From assembly GCA_009693795.1 (NCBI GenBank), contig SHWN01000011.1, positions 1 to 32,166 on the forward strand: a stretch of 32,166 nt of DNA. The letters are read 5' to 3'. Positions 16,061 through 25,583 of the stretch are shown here, one piece after another. Under the pieces are notes generated by a model. The model saw only the letters and a list, made by a program, of their open reading frames with translations. It was not told the origin of the DNA and ran no database searches. The translations under genes and the position numbers were made by a program. This DNA comes from Acetobacteraceae bacterium. GTDB taxonomy: Bacteria; Pseudomonadota; Alphaproteobacteria; Acetobacterales; Acetobacteraceae. Position 1 is the stretch's first letter. Each line of letters starts with the position of its first letter.

Positions 16061-17215
16061 ATGGCGCACCCCCCCAGAGGTCTTCCCAATGATGTGCTGG
16101 CTGCCGTCACCGCGCTGACGCGCGAGCTGGTGATGATCGATAGCCGGAGTTTTGTCTCCAACATTCCCGTGGCCTGTCGGGTGGAAGTCGCGCTGAACGG
16201 GTTTGAGATCGAGCGGTTGGATTATGTCGATGCGGCCGGCGTGGCCAAGCGGGTGCTGGTGGCGTTCAAGGGCCCGGCCGGGGCCACCGGCGGGCTGGCC
16301 TTGTCCGGCCATATGGACACGGTGCCCGATACCGGCTGGATGGAAAATCCCTGGGCGGCATCGGTGGATGCGGATGGTTGGATGCACGGCCTCGGCACCA
16401 CCGACATGAAAGGTCCGGTGGCGGCATTGATCACGGCAGCACGGGCCTTGCCCGATAGCGTGCCAGTGACGTTGCTGATCACCACCGATGAGGAAACTAC
16501 GAAGGAGGGCGCGCGATTGATCGCCACGCACTCGGCGCTGGTGCGGCGCATCCAACCGCGTGCGATCATCATCGCGGAGCCCACCAGCCTGGCGCCCGTG
16601 CGGGGCCATCGCAGCCATATCGGCTTTACCTGCGTGGCGACCGGGGTGCAGGCGCATTCCTCCACGGGCAAGGGGCGCAATGCGAACTGGGATCTTCTGC
16701 CGTTTTTGATGGACATGAAAACCGTGTTCGAGCGGCTACGCACGGATACAACGTTACAAGATAAAAATTACAATCCACCATTCAGCGATTTTAACCTGAT
16801 CATCGATAATCACGGCGTGGCGACGAATGTCACAGTGCCGAAAGCGACGGCACGGATAAAGTTTCGCTATTCGGCGCGGGTGGACCCGACGCCCGTGCTG
16901 GCAGCGGTGCATGGCGCGGCAGAAAAATTCGGCATTGACGTGACCGAGGCACGGGAAGGCTTTCCGCCCGAATTGCCGGAAGATCATCCGTTTGTACGCC
17001 TGTGCGAACGCCTGACCGGGGCCATGGCCGGCACCGCGCCTTATGGCACCGATGCCTCGGAATTGCAGGCCATCGCACCCTGCGTCGTGCTGGGACCAGG
17101 CGATATCGGCCAGGCACACACGCCGACGGAGAAGGTGCGGCTGACGGAGCTGGCGGATGCGGTGCCCTTGTTCATGCGCCTGGCGGAACACGTCGCGCGT
17201 GGCGGCGAAATCTAA
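16061..17215 (+). CDS. M20-family amidohydrolase/peptidase (ArgE/DapE-like)
   Basis: This 384-residue metallohydrolase has the co-catalytic zinc set of the M20 family: His84 with Asp86 in LSGHMDTVP, Asp115 in GLGTTDMKG, Glu144-Glu145 in TTDEETTKEG, Glu173 in IIAEPTS and the late His353 in GQAHTPTEK. A lid/dimerization domain occupies about residues 185-295 (GVQAHSS). The closest family pattern is acetylornithine deacetylase or succinyl-diaminopimelate desuccinylase, but the gene is not next to arg or dap genes. The start lies 4 bp after the PH-domain gene. Confidence 0.88.
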   Translation: MAHPPRGLPNDVLAAVTALTRELVMIDSRSFVSNIPVACRVEVALNGFEIERLDYVDAAGVAKRVLVAFKGPAGATGGLALSGHMDTVPDTGWMENPWAASVDADGWMHGLGTTDMKGPVAALITAARALPDSVPVTLLITTDEETTKEGARLIATHSALVRRIQPRAIIIAEPTSLAPVRGHRSHIGFTCVATGVQAHSSTGKGRNANWDLLPFLMDMKTVFERLRTDTTLQDKNYNPPFSDFNLIIDNHGVATNVTVPKATARIKFRYSARVDPTPVLAAVHGAAEKFGIDVTEAREGFPPELPEDHPFVRLCERLTGAMAGTAPYGTDASELQAIAPCVVLGPGDIGQAHTPTEKVRLTELADAVPLFMRLAEHVARGGEI

Positions 17216-17235
17216 CGAAGCTTAAGAAGCGAGCG

Positions 17236-18054
17236 ATGGCGAATTTTCAAACACGTGATCTGGTCTATTACTGCCCCGATGGGCGGCCTTTGCTGGCGCG
17301 GCTATATCAACCTGCTGGCAGTGGTCCGCTGCCCGCCCTGGTGGAAGCGCATGGCGGCGCCTGGGTAGGCGGTGACCGACTGAACAATGTCTCGATCGCC
17401 GAAAATCTGGCGGCGGCGGGGATTGTCGTGTTCTCTCTTGATTTTCGTATTCCACCGGAGAAAGGTTATCCGGATACGGTGGCTGATATTAACTTTGGCA
17501 TTCGCTGGTTCAAAGCCCATGCGGCGGAGTTTTCCACGCGCGCGGATCTGGTGGGTGGGCTCGGCACGTCATCGGGTGGGCATCTGTTGCAATTGAACGT
17601 GCTGTGCCCACGTGATGCGCGCTATGCGGCCGCACCTTTGCCGGGCGCGCCAGATGCCAGCCTGGCCTATGCGATGTTCTGCTGGCCGGTGGCCGATCCG
17701 CTGACGCGCTATCGCGTACAACAGGAACGCCGCAATGACCGGCTGGTGGCCGCGCATCACGCCTTCTGGCCGAATGTCGAGGCGATGGAGGAAGGCAGCC
17801 CACAACATATCCTGGATCGCGGCGAGAAAGTTTCGTTGCCGCCGGCGCTGATCATGCAGGGCGACAATGACGATAACCTGACACCGAACATGGCCTCACG
17901 CTTCGCCGCGTCCTACCGGCGCGCGGGCGGGGACATCACATTGGAAATGTTTCTTGGCGAGCAACATGCCTTCGTGCCGCGCGATCCAACATCGGACAAT
18001 TCCGTGCGCGCATTACGGCTGATGCGCGATTTCGTGCTACGCCAGACGCGGTGA
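17236..18054 (+). CDS. Alpha/beta hydrolase (alpha/beta_hydrolase_3-like esterase)
   Basis: A 272-residue hydrolase with the oxyanion signature EAHGGAW (residues 37-43) and a nucleophile elbow GTSSGGH with Ser112. The acid is probably in MQGDNDDNLTP and the base in LGEQHAFVPR. The overall order is that of the HSL/acetyl-esterase group. The ATG at 17236 lies 20 bp after the M20 gene; an in-frame opening from 17002 is inside that gene and was rejected. The last four bases overlap the decayed membrane gene (ATGA), implying an earlier operon. Confidence 0.85.
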   Translation: MANFQTRDLVYYCPDGRPLLARLYQPAGSGPLPALVEAHGGAWVGGDRLNNVSIAENLAAAGIVVFSLDFRIPPEKGYPDTVADINFGIRWFKAHAAEFSTRADLVGGLGTSSGGHLLQLNVLCPRDARYAAAPLPGAPDASLAYAMFCWPVADPLTRYRVQQERRNDRLVAAHHAFWPNVEAMEEGSPQHILDRGEKVSLPPALIMQGDNDDNLTPNMASRFAASYRRAGGDITLEMFLGEQHAFVPRDPTSDNSVRALRLMRDFVLRQTR

Positions 18055-18730
18055 CCAATACTACGCCGCCGGACCCGCCCAGGGGCCTGGGTGGGCGCGG
18101 CTGGGAGTTTCTGATGATCGTCGGCGTGGTGTTTGCCGCCCATAACGGACTGCATCTCACGACCTTCATGCTGCTCGGCGATACAGTCTTTACCGATTAT
18201 GTCGGGCTGTGGAGTTTTGGCCGTTTCGTGTGATTTCATCCGCCGGTGGAGATCTATCAGAAAGCGGTGTTGCGGCCGTTCCAACGCGCCAAAGTGCCAG
18301 GGTTCGATAATTTTCTACCCTATCCTTATCCGCCGTTTTCCTGTTGGTGCTGGCGCCATTCCGAGCCTTACCGATCGGGGCAGCCCGGCTGCTCTGGCTG
18401 GGCCTGAGCGGAATGGTGATGCTGGTGCTGGTCTAGCGGGCGTAGCGGCGCGATACGGGGGTTGAGCTCAGTGGTCTGATCGCGAGGACCCGTCTCTCAA
18501 CACCCTATGGCTTTGTCTATGGCATGCCGGCGGTAGGGGTGGCGATTTGGACGTTGCTGGCGCGGCGACTGATGGCGGACGGCGCCTTGCCGATGGCGGA
18601 ACTGGCCTTACTGCTGGCCGGCCAAATGGCCGCGGCGGTGAAATCGTGGGGTCCGCCCGGTGGCACGGTGATGGTGGAGGCAGTGCTGTGTCTGTTGCTG
18701 TTGCTGCTGCTGTTGCTGGCCTGGGGGTAG
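18051..18730 (+). pseudogene. Broken GT87/DUF2029-type integral membrane glycosyltransferase
   Basis: Starting at an ATG in the stop of the hydrolase, the frame reads WEFLMIVGVVFAAHNGLHL, DYVGLWSFGRFV and then TGA at 18231-18233, after which the same frame carries FHPPVEIYQKAVLRPFQRA and NFLPYPYPPF. A one-base loss near 18340 moves the match to another frame (LLVLAPFRALPIGAARLLWL) that stops at 18434. A third block (PYGFVYGMPAVGVAIWTLLA and a Leu run) ends at 18730. Order and motifs (DY..LWS..RFV, PYPYPP) fit the GT87 family, but roughly half of the ~400-residue protein is missing. Clearly not functional. Confidence 0.75.
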
Positions 18731-18783
18731 ATCCCGCACGGCGTTCATACCAGAGCTTAGTGAGTGTTGCGTTCGATGCATTG

Positions 18784-18876
18784 TGGCGGAAGCGGATGGG
18801 AATCGAACCCACCACCCGCTTGTGGCGGGCCACTGGTTTTGAAGACCAGGGGGGCCACCAGACCCCGATCGCTTCC
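18784..18876 (-). tRNA. selC: tRNA-Sec (anticodon TCA)
   Basis: The minus strand from 18876 folds as a selenocysteine tRNA of 93 nt with encoded CCA. The acceptor begins GGAAGCGA and pairs with CCGCTTCC; seven pairs are canonical and the eighth is A-C. The D arm has a 6-bp stem with tetraloop TGGT (GGGGTC/GGCCCC), diagnostic of tRNA-Sec. The anticodon loop is CTTCAAA with anticodon TCA (plus-strand 18840-18842). A long variable arm has CCCGC/GCGGG paired around CACAA. The T loop is TTCGATT. It lies 30 bp downstream of selA and is probably on the same transcript. Confidence 0.96.
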
Positions 18877-18905
18877 ATCGTGCCATTGTCCGCGCTGGCG
18901 GGCGG

Positions 18906-20300
18906 TTAGGCAATCAGGGCGTGGAGGGCCTGAGTGATTTCGCTGGCATCCGCGTCCGTGATGGTCAGCATGTCGAGATGCAGCCGACCCCCGGCGATCC
19001 GCCCGACAATGGCGGGCCGGTGCGCGCGCAGTTTTGCGGCGAGGGCTTCGGTTCCCTGGCTAGGGATAGACAAACAGACGGCGACGGAGGCAATGGCATC
19101 GGTGGGCAACGCGCCACCACCGGCATAGCCGCGCGAGGGCTCGATGCGGATATCGGCGATGTCAGCGAGGGCCCTGGCCAGTGTCTCGGCGCGCGCCTGC
19201 AAGACGGTGCGAGGTTGGGCGAGCATGCGCAGAACAGGGATGTCGCGAATGGCTGTCGCCGGATCGCGCAGCAGGCGAAGCGTCGCTTCCAGCGCGGCGA
19301 GCGAAATTTTGTCGATCCGCACAGCGCGCAACAATGGATGCCGGCGCAGCTGCGCGATGGCGTCAGCCCGGCCGACGATGATGCCGGCCTGCGGGCCGCC
19401 CAGTAATTTATCGCCGCTGAGCGTGACGATATCGACACCGGCGGCGATGGATTCTTGCACCGTCGGCTCGTGCGGGCGGCCAAACGGTTCCAGGTTCAGG
19501 ATCGTGCCGCTACCCAAATCTTCAATCAACAAAAGGTTTTTATCATGCGCGAGGCGGGAAAGCTCTTGCAGCGACGTGGATTCCGTAAAGCCGATGACCC
19601 GGAAATTACTTTGATGGATCTTAATCAATGCCCGCGTGTGTTCGGTGATAGCCGTGCGGTAATCGGCGAGGCGTGTCTTGTTGGTGGTGCCAACTTCCAC
19701 CAATCTTGCGCCACCTTGCACAATCACGTCAGGCACGCGAAAGCCGCCGCCGATTTCCACCAATTCGCCACGCGAGACGATCACCTCGCCGCCGGCGGCA
19801 AGGCCAGAAAGTGTCAGCAGCACTGCCGCAGCATTGTTGTTGACGACGAGGGCGGCTTCGGCGCCAGTCAGTTCACATAACAGCGCCTCAATATTTTGCA
19901 GGCGCACGCCACGCTTTCCGGTGGCGAGATCGAATTCAAGATTGGTGTAACCGCGCGCAGCCTCCGCCATCGCCGCAATGGCCGTCTCCGCCAGCGGCGT
20001 GCGGCCGAGATTGGTGTGCAGGATAATGCCGGTCGCGTTGATCACCCGGCGCAGGATCGACTGGTTGTCGGCGTACAGCCGTGCCGCGGCGCGCGCGATG
20101 ATATTTTCGACCGTAGGTAACATCACCCCAGGCGCATGGGCGGTGCGAATGTCGACTAATACCTGGCGCAAGGCGCTTGTGGTGGCGCTGTGCGATGTGG
20201 CGGCGATCAGCGCCTCAGCATCCTCCAACAGACGCTGCACAGAGGGCAGCGCGCGCAGGGCATTTTTATCGGGCTGCATGGGAGAAGTATCTTGTGGCAT
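18906..20300 (-). CDS. selA: L-seryl-tRNA(Sec) selenium transferase SelA
   Basis: SelA is a PLP enzyme that turns Ser-tRNA-Sec into selenocysteinyl-tRNA-Sec using selenophosphate. The protein (464 residues) has [77 protein letters not shown] and [16 protein letters not shown], whose lysine corresponds to the PLP lysine of E. coli SelA. The start is at 20300 or 20279 (Met-8); neither has a good ribosome site. An in-frame extension to 20531 overlaps selD antisense and was rejected. selC lies directly downstream. Confidence 0.96.
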   Translation of the reverse strand: MPQDTSPMQPDKNALRALPSVQRLLEDAEALIAATSHSATTSALRQVLVDIRTAHAPGVMLPTVENIIARAAARLYADNQSILRRVINATGIILHTNLGRTPLAETAIAAMAEAARGYTNLEFDLATGKRGVRLQNIEALLCELTGAEAALVVNNNAAAVLLTLSGLAAGGEVIVSRGELVEIGGGFRVPDVIVQGGARLVEVGTTNKTRLADYRTAITEHTRALIKIHQSNFRVIGFTESTSLQELSRLAHDKNLLLIEDLGSGTILNLEPFGRPHEPTVQESIAAGVDIVTLSGDKLLGGPQAGIIVGRADAIAQLRRHPLLRAVRIDKISLAALEATLRLLRDPATAIRDIPVLRMLAQPRTVLQARAETLARALADIADIRIEPSRGYAGGGALPTDAIASVAVCLSIPSQGTEALAAKLRAHRPAIVGRIAGGRLHLDMLTITDADASEITQALHALIA

Positions 20301-20332
20301 GCTGCATGGGACCGTTGTTAGGACGAAAAGCC

Positions 20333-21379
20333 ATGGACCATCCTTTTCCCCGCCTGACCAGCCTGGCGCATGGTGGAGGCTGCGGCTGCAAGCTGGCCCC
20401 GGCCGTATTGCAGGACATTCTGCACAAAATGCCCACCGGGGCGATGTGGAGCAACCTGATGGTCGGCACCGAAACCTCCGACGACGCCGCCGTCTATCGC
20501 CTGAACGACACCCAGGCGCTGGTGGCGACAACGGATTTCTTCATGCCAATCGTCGATGATGCGTTCGATTTTGGCCGCATCGCCGCCACCAACGCCATCT
20601 CCGACGTTTATGCCATGGGCGGCACGCCGATCCTCGCACTGGCCATTGTTGGCATTCCGGTGGGCAAAATCGCGCTGGCGGATGTGCAGGATATTCTCGC
20701 CGGCGGCGCGGCGGTGTGCACGGCGGCCGGCATTCCGGTGGCTGGCGGACATTCCATCGACAGCCTGGAGCCGATCTACGGGCTGGTAGCCCTTGGCCTC
20801 GTGCATCCGGACCGGGTGCAACGCAATTCCGGCGCGCGCGCGGGCGATGTGCTGATCCTCACCAAGGGCATCGGCGTCGGCATTTACAGCGCCGCCCTGA
20901 AACAGGAATTGCTGTCACCCGATCTCTACGAAGTGATGATCGCCTCCACCACACAATTGAACGCGGTGGGCGCGCGGTTACCCGATTTTCCGGGCGTGCA
21001 CGCGGTGACCGATGTCACCGGCTTCGGGCTGCTGGGGCATGGGCTGGAATTATGCCGGGGCTCCGCGCTGACCGCGACGATTCAGGCCGCCAATGTGCCT
21101 GTGCTACGCGATGCCGACCGACTGGCGCGCGAGGGGTTCATCACCGGCGCTTCCAACCGCAACTGGGCGAGCTATGGCGCAGATGTCAGCCTGCCCACCG
21201 GCATGGCGGACTGGCAGCGCGGCTTGCTGTGCGACCCCCAGACCAGCGGCGGATTATTGATCACCGTCGCACCCTCCGAAGCCGCCGCGGTCCTCGACAT
21301 GGTACGCGCCAGCGGCTTCTCCCAAGCCGCCGTAATAGGCACCCTCGCCACCGGCCCAGCCGGGATCGTGGTGCGTTGA
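20333..21379 (+). CDS. selD: Selenide, water dikinase (selenophosphate synthetase) SelD
   Basis: The 348-residue enzyme makes selenophosphate from selenide and ATP. It starts [20 protein letters not shown], with Cys17 and Lys20 at the same positions as in E. coli SelD; the catalytic site is a Cys version, not Sec. Other landmarks are [55 protein letters not shown] and [15 protein letters not shown] precedes the ATG at 20333, so longer in-frame starts were rejected. It is divergent from selA with only about 32 bp between starts. Confidence 0.97.
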   Translation: MDHPFPRLTSLAHGGGCGCKLAPAVLQDILHKMPTGAMWSNLMVGTETSDDAAVYRLNDTQALVATTDFFMPIVDDAFDFGRIAATNAISDVYAMGGTPILALAIVGIPVGKIALADVQDILAGGAAVCTAAGIPVAGGHSIDSLEPIYGLVALGLVHPDRVQRNSGARAGDVLILTKGIGVGIYSAALKQELLSPDLYEVMIASTTQLNAVGARLPDFPGVHAVTDVTGFGLLGHGLELCRGSALTATIQAANVPVLRDADRLAREGFITGASNRNWASYGADVSLPTGMADWQRGLLCDPQTSGGLLITVAPSEAAAVLDMVRASGFSQAAVIGTLATGPAGIVVR

Positions 21380-21382
21380 TGC

Positions 21383-21424
21383 GAGGTGTGAGGTGTGAGG
21401 TGTGAGGTGTGAGGTGTGAGGTGT
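21383..21424 (+). repeat. Six tandem copies of the heptamer GAGGTGT
   Basis: Six exact, uninterrupted 7-bp units fill 21383-21424, starting three bases after the selD stop and leading straight into a long hairpin. Copy number of such short repeats usually varies between strains by slippage. Confidence 0.95.
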
Positions 21425-21425
21425 G

Positions 21426-21470
21426 AGAGAAAATTAAGGCCAGGGCTCTGCCCTGACCTTAACTTTCTCT
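21426..21470. terminator. 21-bp stem-loop between selD and the XRE gene
   Basis: Arms 21426-21446 and 21450-21470 pair at 19 of 21 positions around the loop TCT; the core is GGGC-TCT-GCCC. The arm edges are AGAGAAA and TTTCTCT, so each strand ends with a T-rich side. It lies between convergent selD and the XRE regulator and can act as a bidirectional terminator. The GGGCTCTGCCC core also resembles the outer arms of the element at 957-1134, so it may be a member of a dispersed repeat family. Confidence 0.7.
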
Positions 21471-21487
21471 CCACCCCAAACCCAGAA

Positions 21488-21826
21488 TTACTTCTTCGCC
21501 TTGCCCAGGCGCCGGGCCGTGCGCAGAAGCAACTGGCGGTCTTTGGCTGTTGCTTCGCGGCAGAGCCGCACCAGAGCTATTTCATCGCCAGTGAGTTTAC
21601 TGGGTAGTGCGCCGCGCGGGCTGGCGCCCAGCAGCGTGGCAACATGCACGGCCAACACATCGGCCACCCGGGTTAAATTCCCGGTCACCTGCCCGGCCCG
21701 ACCGGTTTCCCATTGCGCGACGGCAGAGCGTGAAACGCCCACAGCTTCAGCTAGGCCTTCCTGGGTGATGCCACGCTGGCGGCGGATTTTCCGAATACGT
21801 TCGCCGATGGCTTCCGGTGTATCCAT
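21488..21826 (-). CDS. XRE-family helix-turn-helix regulator
   Basis: A 112-residue protein with an N-terminal HTH_3 domain at about residues 6-62: IGERIRKIRRQRGITQEGLA, VGVSRSAVAQWETGRAG, LTRVADVLAVHVATLL. The C-terminal ~45 residues are helical and basic (LVRLCREATAKDRQLLLRTA) and not a recognised domain. It is convergent with selD. Two inverted repeats just upstream may be its own operators. The target genes are unknown. Confidence 0.88.
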   Translation of the reverse strand: MDTPEAIGERIRKIRRQRGITQEGLAEAVGVSRSAVAQWETGRAGQVTGNLTRVADVLAVHVATLLGASPRGALPSKLTGDEIALVRLCREATAKDRQLLLRTARRLGKAKK

Positions 21827-21866
21827 GCCTCTGCCTCCATTGTCCCGGGCAGGTTAGGTCATTGGG

Positions 21867-21929
21867 ACTAAAGATGTCTAGTAAGATTCTTAGGCAAGGG
21901 GCGGACACTTTATTAGTCATTTATACTAA
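21867..21929. promoter_or_regulatory. Candidate XRE operators upstream of the regulator
   Basis: Two related dyads lie 40-100 bp before the regulator's start: ACTA-N8-TAGT at 21867-21882 and TTAGT-N7-ACTAA at 21913-21929. Both share ACTA/TAGT half-sites in an AT-rich patch, as expected for autoregulation or for control of a divergent transcript. This is inferred from symmetry and position only. Confidence 0.4.
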
Positions 21930-21941
21930 CTAATTTAGGAT

Positions 21942-22301
21942 GTAGGAATAATTCCCCGAACATCACCCCCGAGCCCCCCACGCCACAAAAACTCACCTGG
22001 TCCGAAGCCGCCGACACCATCCTGCGCCATCTTCGGCCTGTTCCGTTGGACCGTGATCGATCGCCGCCAGCGCATCGGCGCGCGCCGCCCACCGCCCGAA
22101 TTCGTCGCCAAGCCAGATCCTGCCCGCCCGCCGCCCCCCACCGGGCATCCGATCAGTTGAGGCCTGTTAACGCAGGGGACCGTGCCGGAAGATACGCCCT
22201 ATTTGACCCCCGAAAAGTCACCACGCCTGCAAACACACCCTCGACAAACGCCACGCTAACGGGAACAACATCGCCCTGCTCGCAGTCGGGGAGGAATAAT
22301 T
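21942..22301. other. Gene-poor stretch upstream of glcB
   Basis: No convincing gene was found. Several short, Pro/Arg-rich frames are open simply because of high G+C. One plus-strand frame reads AIFGLFRWTVIDRRQRIGAR before a proline-rich tail and a stop at about 22160, but I do not recognise it and it has no clear start. The last 15 bp hold the strong glcB ribosome site GGGGAGGAA. Confidence 0.5.
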
Positions 22302-24509
22302 ATGGATTACGTCGCCGTCCATGGCCTGAAAGTCGCACGCCCACTCTTCGATTTCGTCAACAATGAAGCCCTGCCTGGCACCGGTCTCACGCAAGCCAAT
22401 GTCTGGGACGGGCTGGCCCGCCTGATCGGCGATCTGGCCGGACGCAACCAAATGCTACTGGATCGGCGGGACGCGTTGCAAACCCAAATTGACAATTGGC
22501 ACATTGCCCATCGCGGCAAGCCGATCGATATGGCCAAATATCTCGGCTTCCTTCGCACCATCGGTTATTTGCTCGACCCGCCGCCTGCCTTCGCCGTCAC
22601 CACCACCAATGTCGATCCGGAAATTGCTTCCATCGCCGGCCCGCAACTCGTCGTGCCGGTGATGAACGCCCGCTATGCCCTGAACGCCGCCAATGCGCGC
22701 TGGGGCAGCCTATATGACGCGCTCTACGGCACCGACGCGATCTCCGAGGATGGCGGGGCGACCCGCGCGGGCAGTTACAACAAAATCCGCGGCGCCAAGG
22801 TCATCGCCCGCGCACGCGAAATCCTCGATGAGGAAGTCCCGCTCGCCACCAGCAGCCACGCCGAGGCCGCGCTTTATACCGTCGTCAATGGCACCCTCGC
22901 CATCACCCGCAAGAATGGCGCGCCGGCGGCCCTGCTCGCCCCCAGCCAGTTCGTCGGCTACCAGGGTCCGGCCAATGCTCCCAATCGCATTCTTCTGCGC
23001 CATAACAATCTGCACATCGAAATCCACATCGATCACGCTCATCCGATCGGCCAGGGCGACCCCGCCGGCATCGCCGATGTCGTGCTGGAATCTGCCATCA
23101 CCACGATCCAGGATTGCGAGGATTCCGTTGCCGCGGTCGATGCCACGGACAAGGTGGATGTATACCGCAACTGGCTTGGCCTCATGCAAGGTAGCCTGGT
23201 AGAAAGCTTCGATAAAGGCGGCCAGACCGTCATCCGTCGCCTGAACCCGGACCGCATCTACACAGCGCCCGAAGGCGGCACTTTAACTTTGTCGGGCCGC
23301 AGCCTGATGCTGGTTCGTAATGTCGGCCATCATATGTATACCGACGCAGTGCTCACATCCGATGGTAAGGAAACCCCGGAAGGCATCCTCGACGCCGCCA
23401 TCACCGCGCTCTGTGCGCTGCATGATCTGAACAGCACGGGCCCCATCCGCAACAGCCGCGCTGGCTCCGTCTATATTGTCAAACCGAAAATGCACGGCCC
23501 GGAAGAAGTCGCCTTTACCTCAGACATTTTTGCTCGCGTGGAAGATTTACTTGGCCTGGCACGCAACACGCTAAAGGTTGGCATTATGGATGAGGAGCGC
23601 CGCACCTCGGCCAACCTTGCCGCCTGCATCCATGCCGTGCGCGAGCGCGTGGTGTTCATCAATACCGGCTTCCTAGATCGCACCGGCGATGAGATGCACA
23701 CGGCCATGGAAGCCGGCCCGATGATCCGTAAGAACGATATGCGCGACACCGTCTGGATCAAAACTTATGAGGACCAGAACGTCGATATCGGCCTCGCCTG
23801 CGGGCTGCGCGGCAAGGCGCAGATCGGCAAGGGCATGTGGCCGATGCCTGATCGCATGGCCGACATGCTGACTAAGAAAATAGGCCATCCGCGCGCCGGC
23901 GCCAACACTGCCTGGGTGCCCTCCCCCACCGCCGCCACTCTGCACGCGCTGCACTACCACCAGGTCAATGTAGCCGACCAGCAAACCGAGATCGCGTCAC
24001 GCGCCCCCACCAAACTGTTAGATCTTCTCACCCTCCCCATCGCCGATCGCGTCAACTGGTCGGCCGAAGAAATCCAGCCGGAACTTGATAACAACATCCA
24101 AGGCATCCTCGGGTATGTCGTACGCTGGATCGAGCAGGGTGTCGGTTGCTCGAAAGTGCCCGACATCCACGATGTCGGCCTGATGGAAGATCGCGCCACC
24201 TTGCGTATCTCCTCGCAGCACATCGCCAACTGGCTGCATCACGGCATCACAAATGAAACCCAGGTCATGGCAACCATGCATCGCATGGCCGCGATCGTGG
24301 ATCGCCAAAACGCATCCGATCCCGCCTATAAACCCATGGCCCCAAACTTTACCGGCCCCGCCTTCGCCGCCGCCCGCGACCTTATCTTCCAAGGCCGCAC
24401 CCAACCCAACGGCTACACCGAATTCATCCTCCACGCCCGCCGCCGCGAAGCGAAAGCGGCGGCTATGATAGCACGACCCGTTCACCCGCACCGGCACGTG
24501 CTATCATAG
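22302..24509 (+). CDS. glcB: Malate synthase G
   Basis: The 735-residue protein condenses glyoxylate and acetyl-CoA to malate (glyoxylate cycle or glycolate use). Length and motifs fit isoform G: an N-terminal helical clasp, [69 protein letters not shown] with the metal-binding Glu, [20 protein letters not shown], and [17 protein letters not shown] containing the catalytic Asp. GGAGGAA precedes the ATG. No isocitrate lyase or glc genes are in the window. Its last 17 or so codons lie within a long inverted repeat and overlap the convergent flavin-oxidoreductase gene by 6 bp. Confidence 0.97.
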   Translation: MDYVAVHGLKVARPLFDFVNNEALPGTGLTQANVWDGLARLIGDLAGRNQMLLDRRDALQTQIDNWHIAHRGKPIDMAKYLGFLRTIGYLLDPPPAFAVTTTNVDPEIASIAGPQLVVPVMNARYALNAANARWGSLYDALYGTDAISEDGGATRAGSYNKIRGAKVIARAREILDEEVPLATSSHAEAALYTVVNGTLAITRKNGAPAALLAPSQFVGYQGPANAPNRILLRHNNLHIEIHIDHAHPIGQGDPAGIADVVLESAITTIQDCEDSVAAVDATDKVDVYRNWLGLMQGSLVESFDKGGQTVIRRLNPDRIYTAPEGGTLTLSGRSLMLVRNVGHHMYTDAVLTSDGKETPEGILDAAITALCALHDLNSTGPIRNSRAGSVYIVKPKMHGPEEVAFTSDIFARVEDLLGLARNTLKVGIMDEERRTSANLAACIHAVRERVVFINTGFLDRTGDEMHTAMEAGPMIRKNDMRDTVWIKTYEDQNVDIGLACGLRGKAQIGKGMWPMPDRMADMLTKKIGHPRAGANTAWVPSPTAATLHALHYHQVNVADQQTEIASRAPTKLLDLLTLPIADRVNWSAEEIQPELDNNIQGILGYVVRWIEQGVGCSKVPDIHDVGLMEDRATLRISSQHIANWLHHGITNETQVMATMHRMAAIVDRQNASDPAYKPMAPNFTGPAFAAARDLIFQGRTQPNGYTEFILHARRREAKAAAMIARPVHPHRHVLS

Positions 24510-24514
24510 CCGCC
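24458..24514. terminator. Perfect 18-bp inverted repeat at convergent gene ends
   Basis: Arms at 24458-24475 and 24497-24514 are exact complements (GGCGGCTATGATAGCACG) separated by 21 nt. The structure covers the last codons of glcB (stop 24507-24509) and of the convergent oxidoreductase (stop 24504-24506), so both transcripts would form the same stem. It probably works as a bidirectional terminator or 3'-end stabiliser. Confidence 0.75.
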
Positions 24515-25571
24515 ACATCACCTGGCGGGTGAAATCTTCGGCGAGGCGATATTTGCCTGGTGTGCCGACGGCGAACACCAGTTCTTGCAGGCCGTCTTGT
24601 TCCAGTTGGCGGATGCGTTCGACCAGTTCGTCGCCAGTGCCGATCAGGCAGGTATCGCGGATTAGTTGCGCGTCGATCAGCTCGGCCTCGCCGCGATGCA
24701 GAGCGGTGTAATGGTATTCGTGCGTTCGAAAATGGCGGTGTTCCACGGGCGTTTCTTCGACGAGGGCACAATATTTCTTCCAGATTCGTTCCAGAAAAGG
24801 CGGCGGCGAGATGCCTTTCTCATGCACCTCGTCGTAAAAATAATAGACGCTGGCCATCACATTGGGGCCAATCAGCGCCTTGATGCGATCGGAATCCACC
24901 GCCTCGCCCTTCTCCAGCACGGCGACAGAGGACAGCGAGGCATTCAGATATCCGTCCATGTCGCGCCCCGACCGCGCCGCCCCTTGGCGCGCATGGCCCA
25001 ATGCCTGCGCCACCGGCACACCGCGCGGTGGAATGGCAAAGATAATGCCGTCGCCGTGTTCCCCCGCCAGGGCCATCGCGCGCGGGCCGAAGCCGGAGAC
25101 ATAGAGGGGAATTTTGGGCGTTAGTGTCATGCAGCTTGCATCGTGCACCAGCATCTGGATGGGTTGCGGCGCGCGCCCTTCGAAGGCGTAATCCACGACT
25201 TCCCCGCGCAGCAGGGCCGCCAGCACGCGCAGATATTCAGAAAATGCCGCCATGCGCATCGGTTTTTGTCCCATGCTGCGCAAGGCAGTGTTGCCGGTGC
25301 CGATCCCGAGGAACAGCCGCCCTGGCGCGATGCGATTTACACTCGCCATGGCCGCCACATGCACGGGTGGAATCCGCGTGCCGCAAATCGCCGTCCCCGG
25401 CCCCAGCCGCAATGTCGTCGTAGCCCGCGCCGCCAGCGCCAGCACCGCATAGCAATCGGAAAACAACATCTGGCTATCGGCCACCCAGGCGGAGGAATAG
25501 CCCAGGGATTCGATATGCGAATAAAACCCGATATCGCTGATATCGGCCATCACGCAGAAACCAAACTTCAT
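24504..25571 (-). CDS. LLM-class flavin-dependent oxidoreductase (luciferase-like, F420/FMN)
   Basis: The 355-residue protein has the bacterial-luciferase-like TIM-barrel pattern: [96 protein letters not shown] and DGIIFA. This resembles the 5,10-methylene-tetrahydromethanopterin reductase-like branch. Cofactor (FMN or F420) and substrate cannot be fixed. It starts 12 bp after tldD, and its AAGGGA ribosome site overlaps the tldD stop, so the two are probably an operon. Confidence 0.88.
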   Translation of the reverse strand: MKFGFCVMADISDIGFYSHIESLGYSSAWVADSQMLFSDCYAVLALAARATTTLRLGPGTAICGTRIPPVHVAAMASVNRIAPGRLFLGIGTGNTALRSMGQKPMRMAAFSEYLRVLAALLRGEVVDYAFEGRAPQPIQMLVHDASCMTLTPKIPLYVSGFGPRAMALAGEHGDGIIFAIPPRGVPVAQALGHARQGAARSGRDMDGYLNASLSSVAVLEKGEAVDSDRIKALIGPNVMASVYYFYDEVHEKGISPPPFLERIWKKYCALVEETPVEHRHFRTHEYHYTALHRGEAELIDAQLIRDTCLIGTGDELVERIRQLEQDGLQELVFAVGTPGKYRLAEDFTRQVMWRL

Positions 25572-25583
25572 ACTGGAAATCCC

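Noticed and set aside
18231-18233. In-frame TGA in the GT87-like sequence next to the selenocysteine genes, as a possible Sec codon
   Set aside because: The same gene has a one-base frameshift, a further stop and a large internal loss; GT87 proteins have no Sec or Cys expected at this position.
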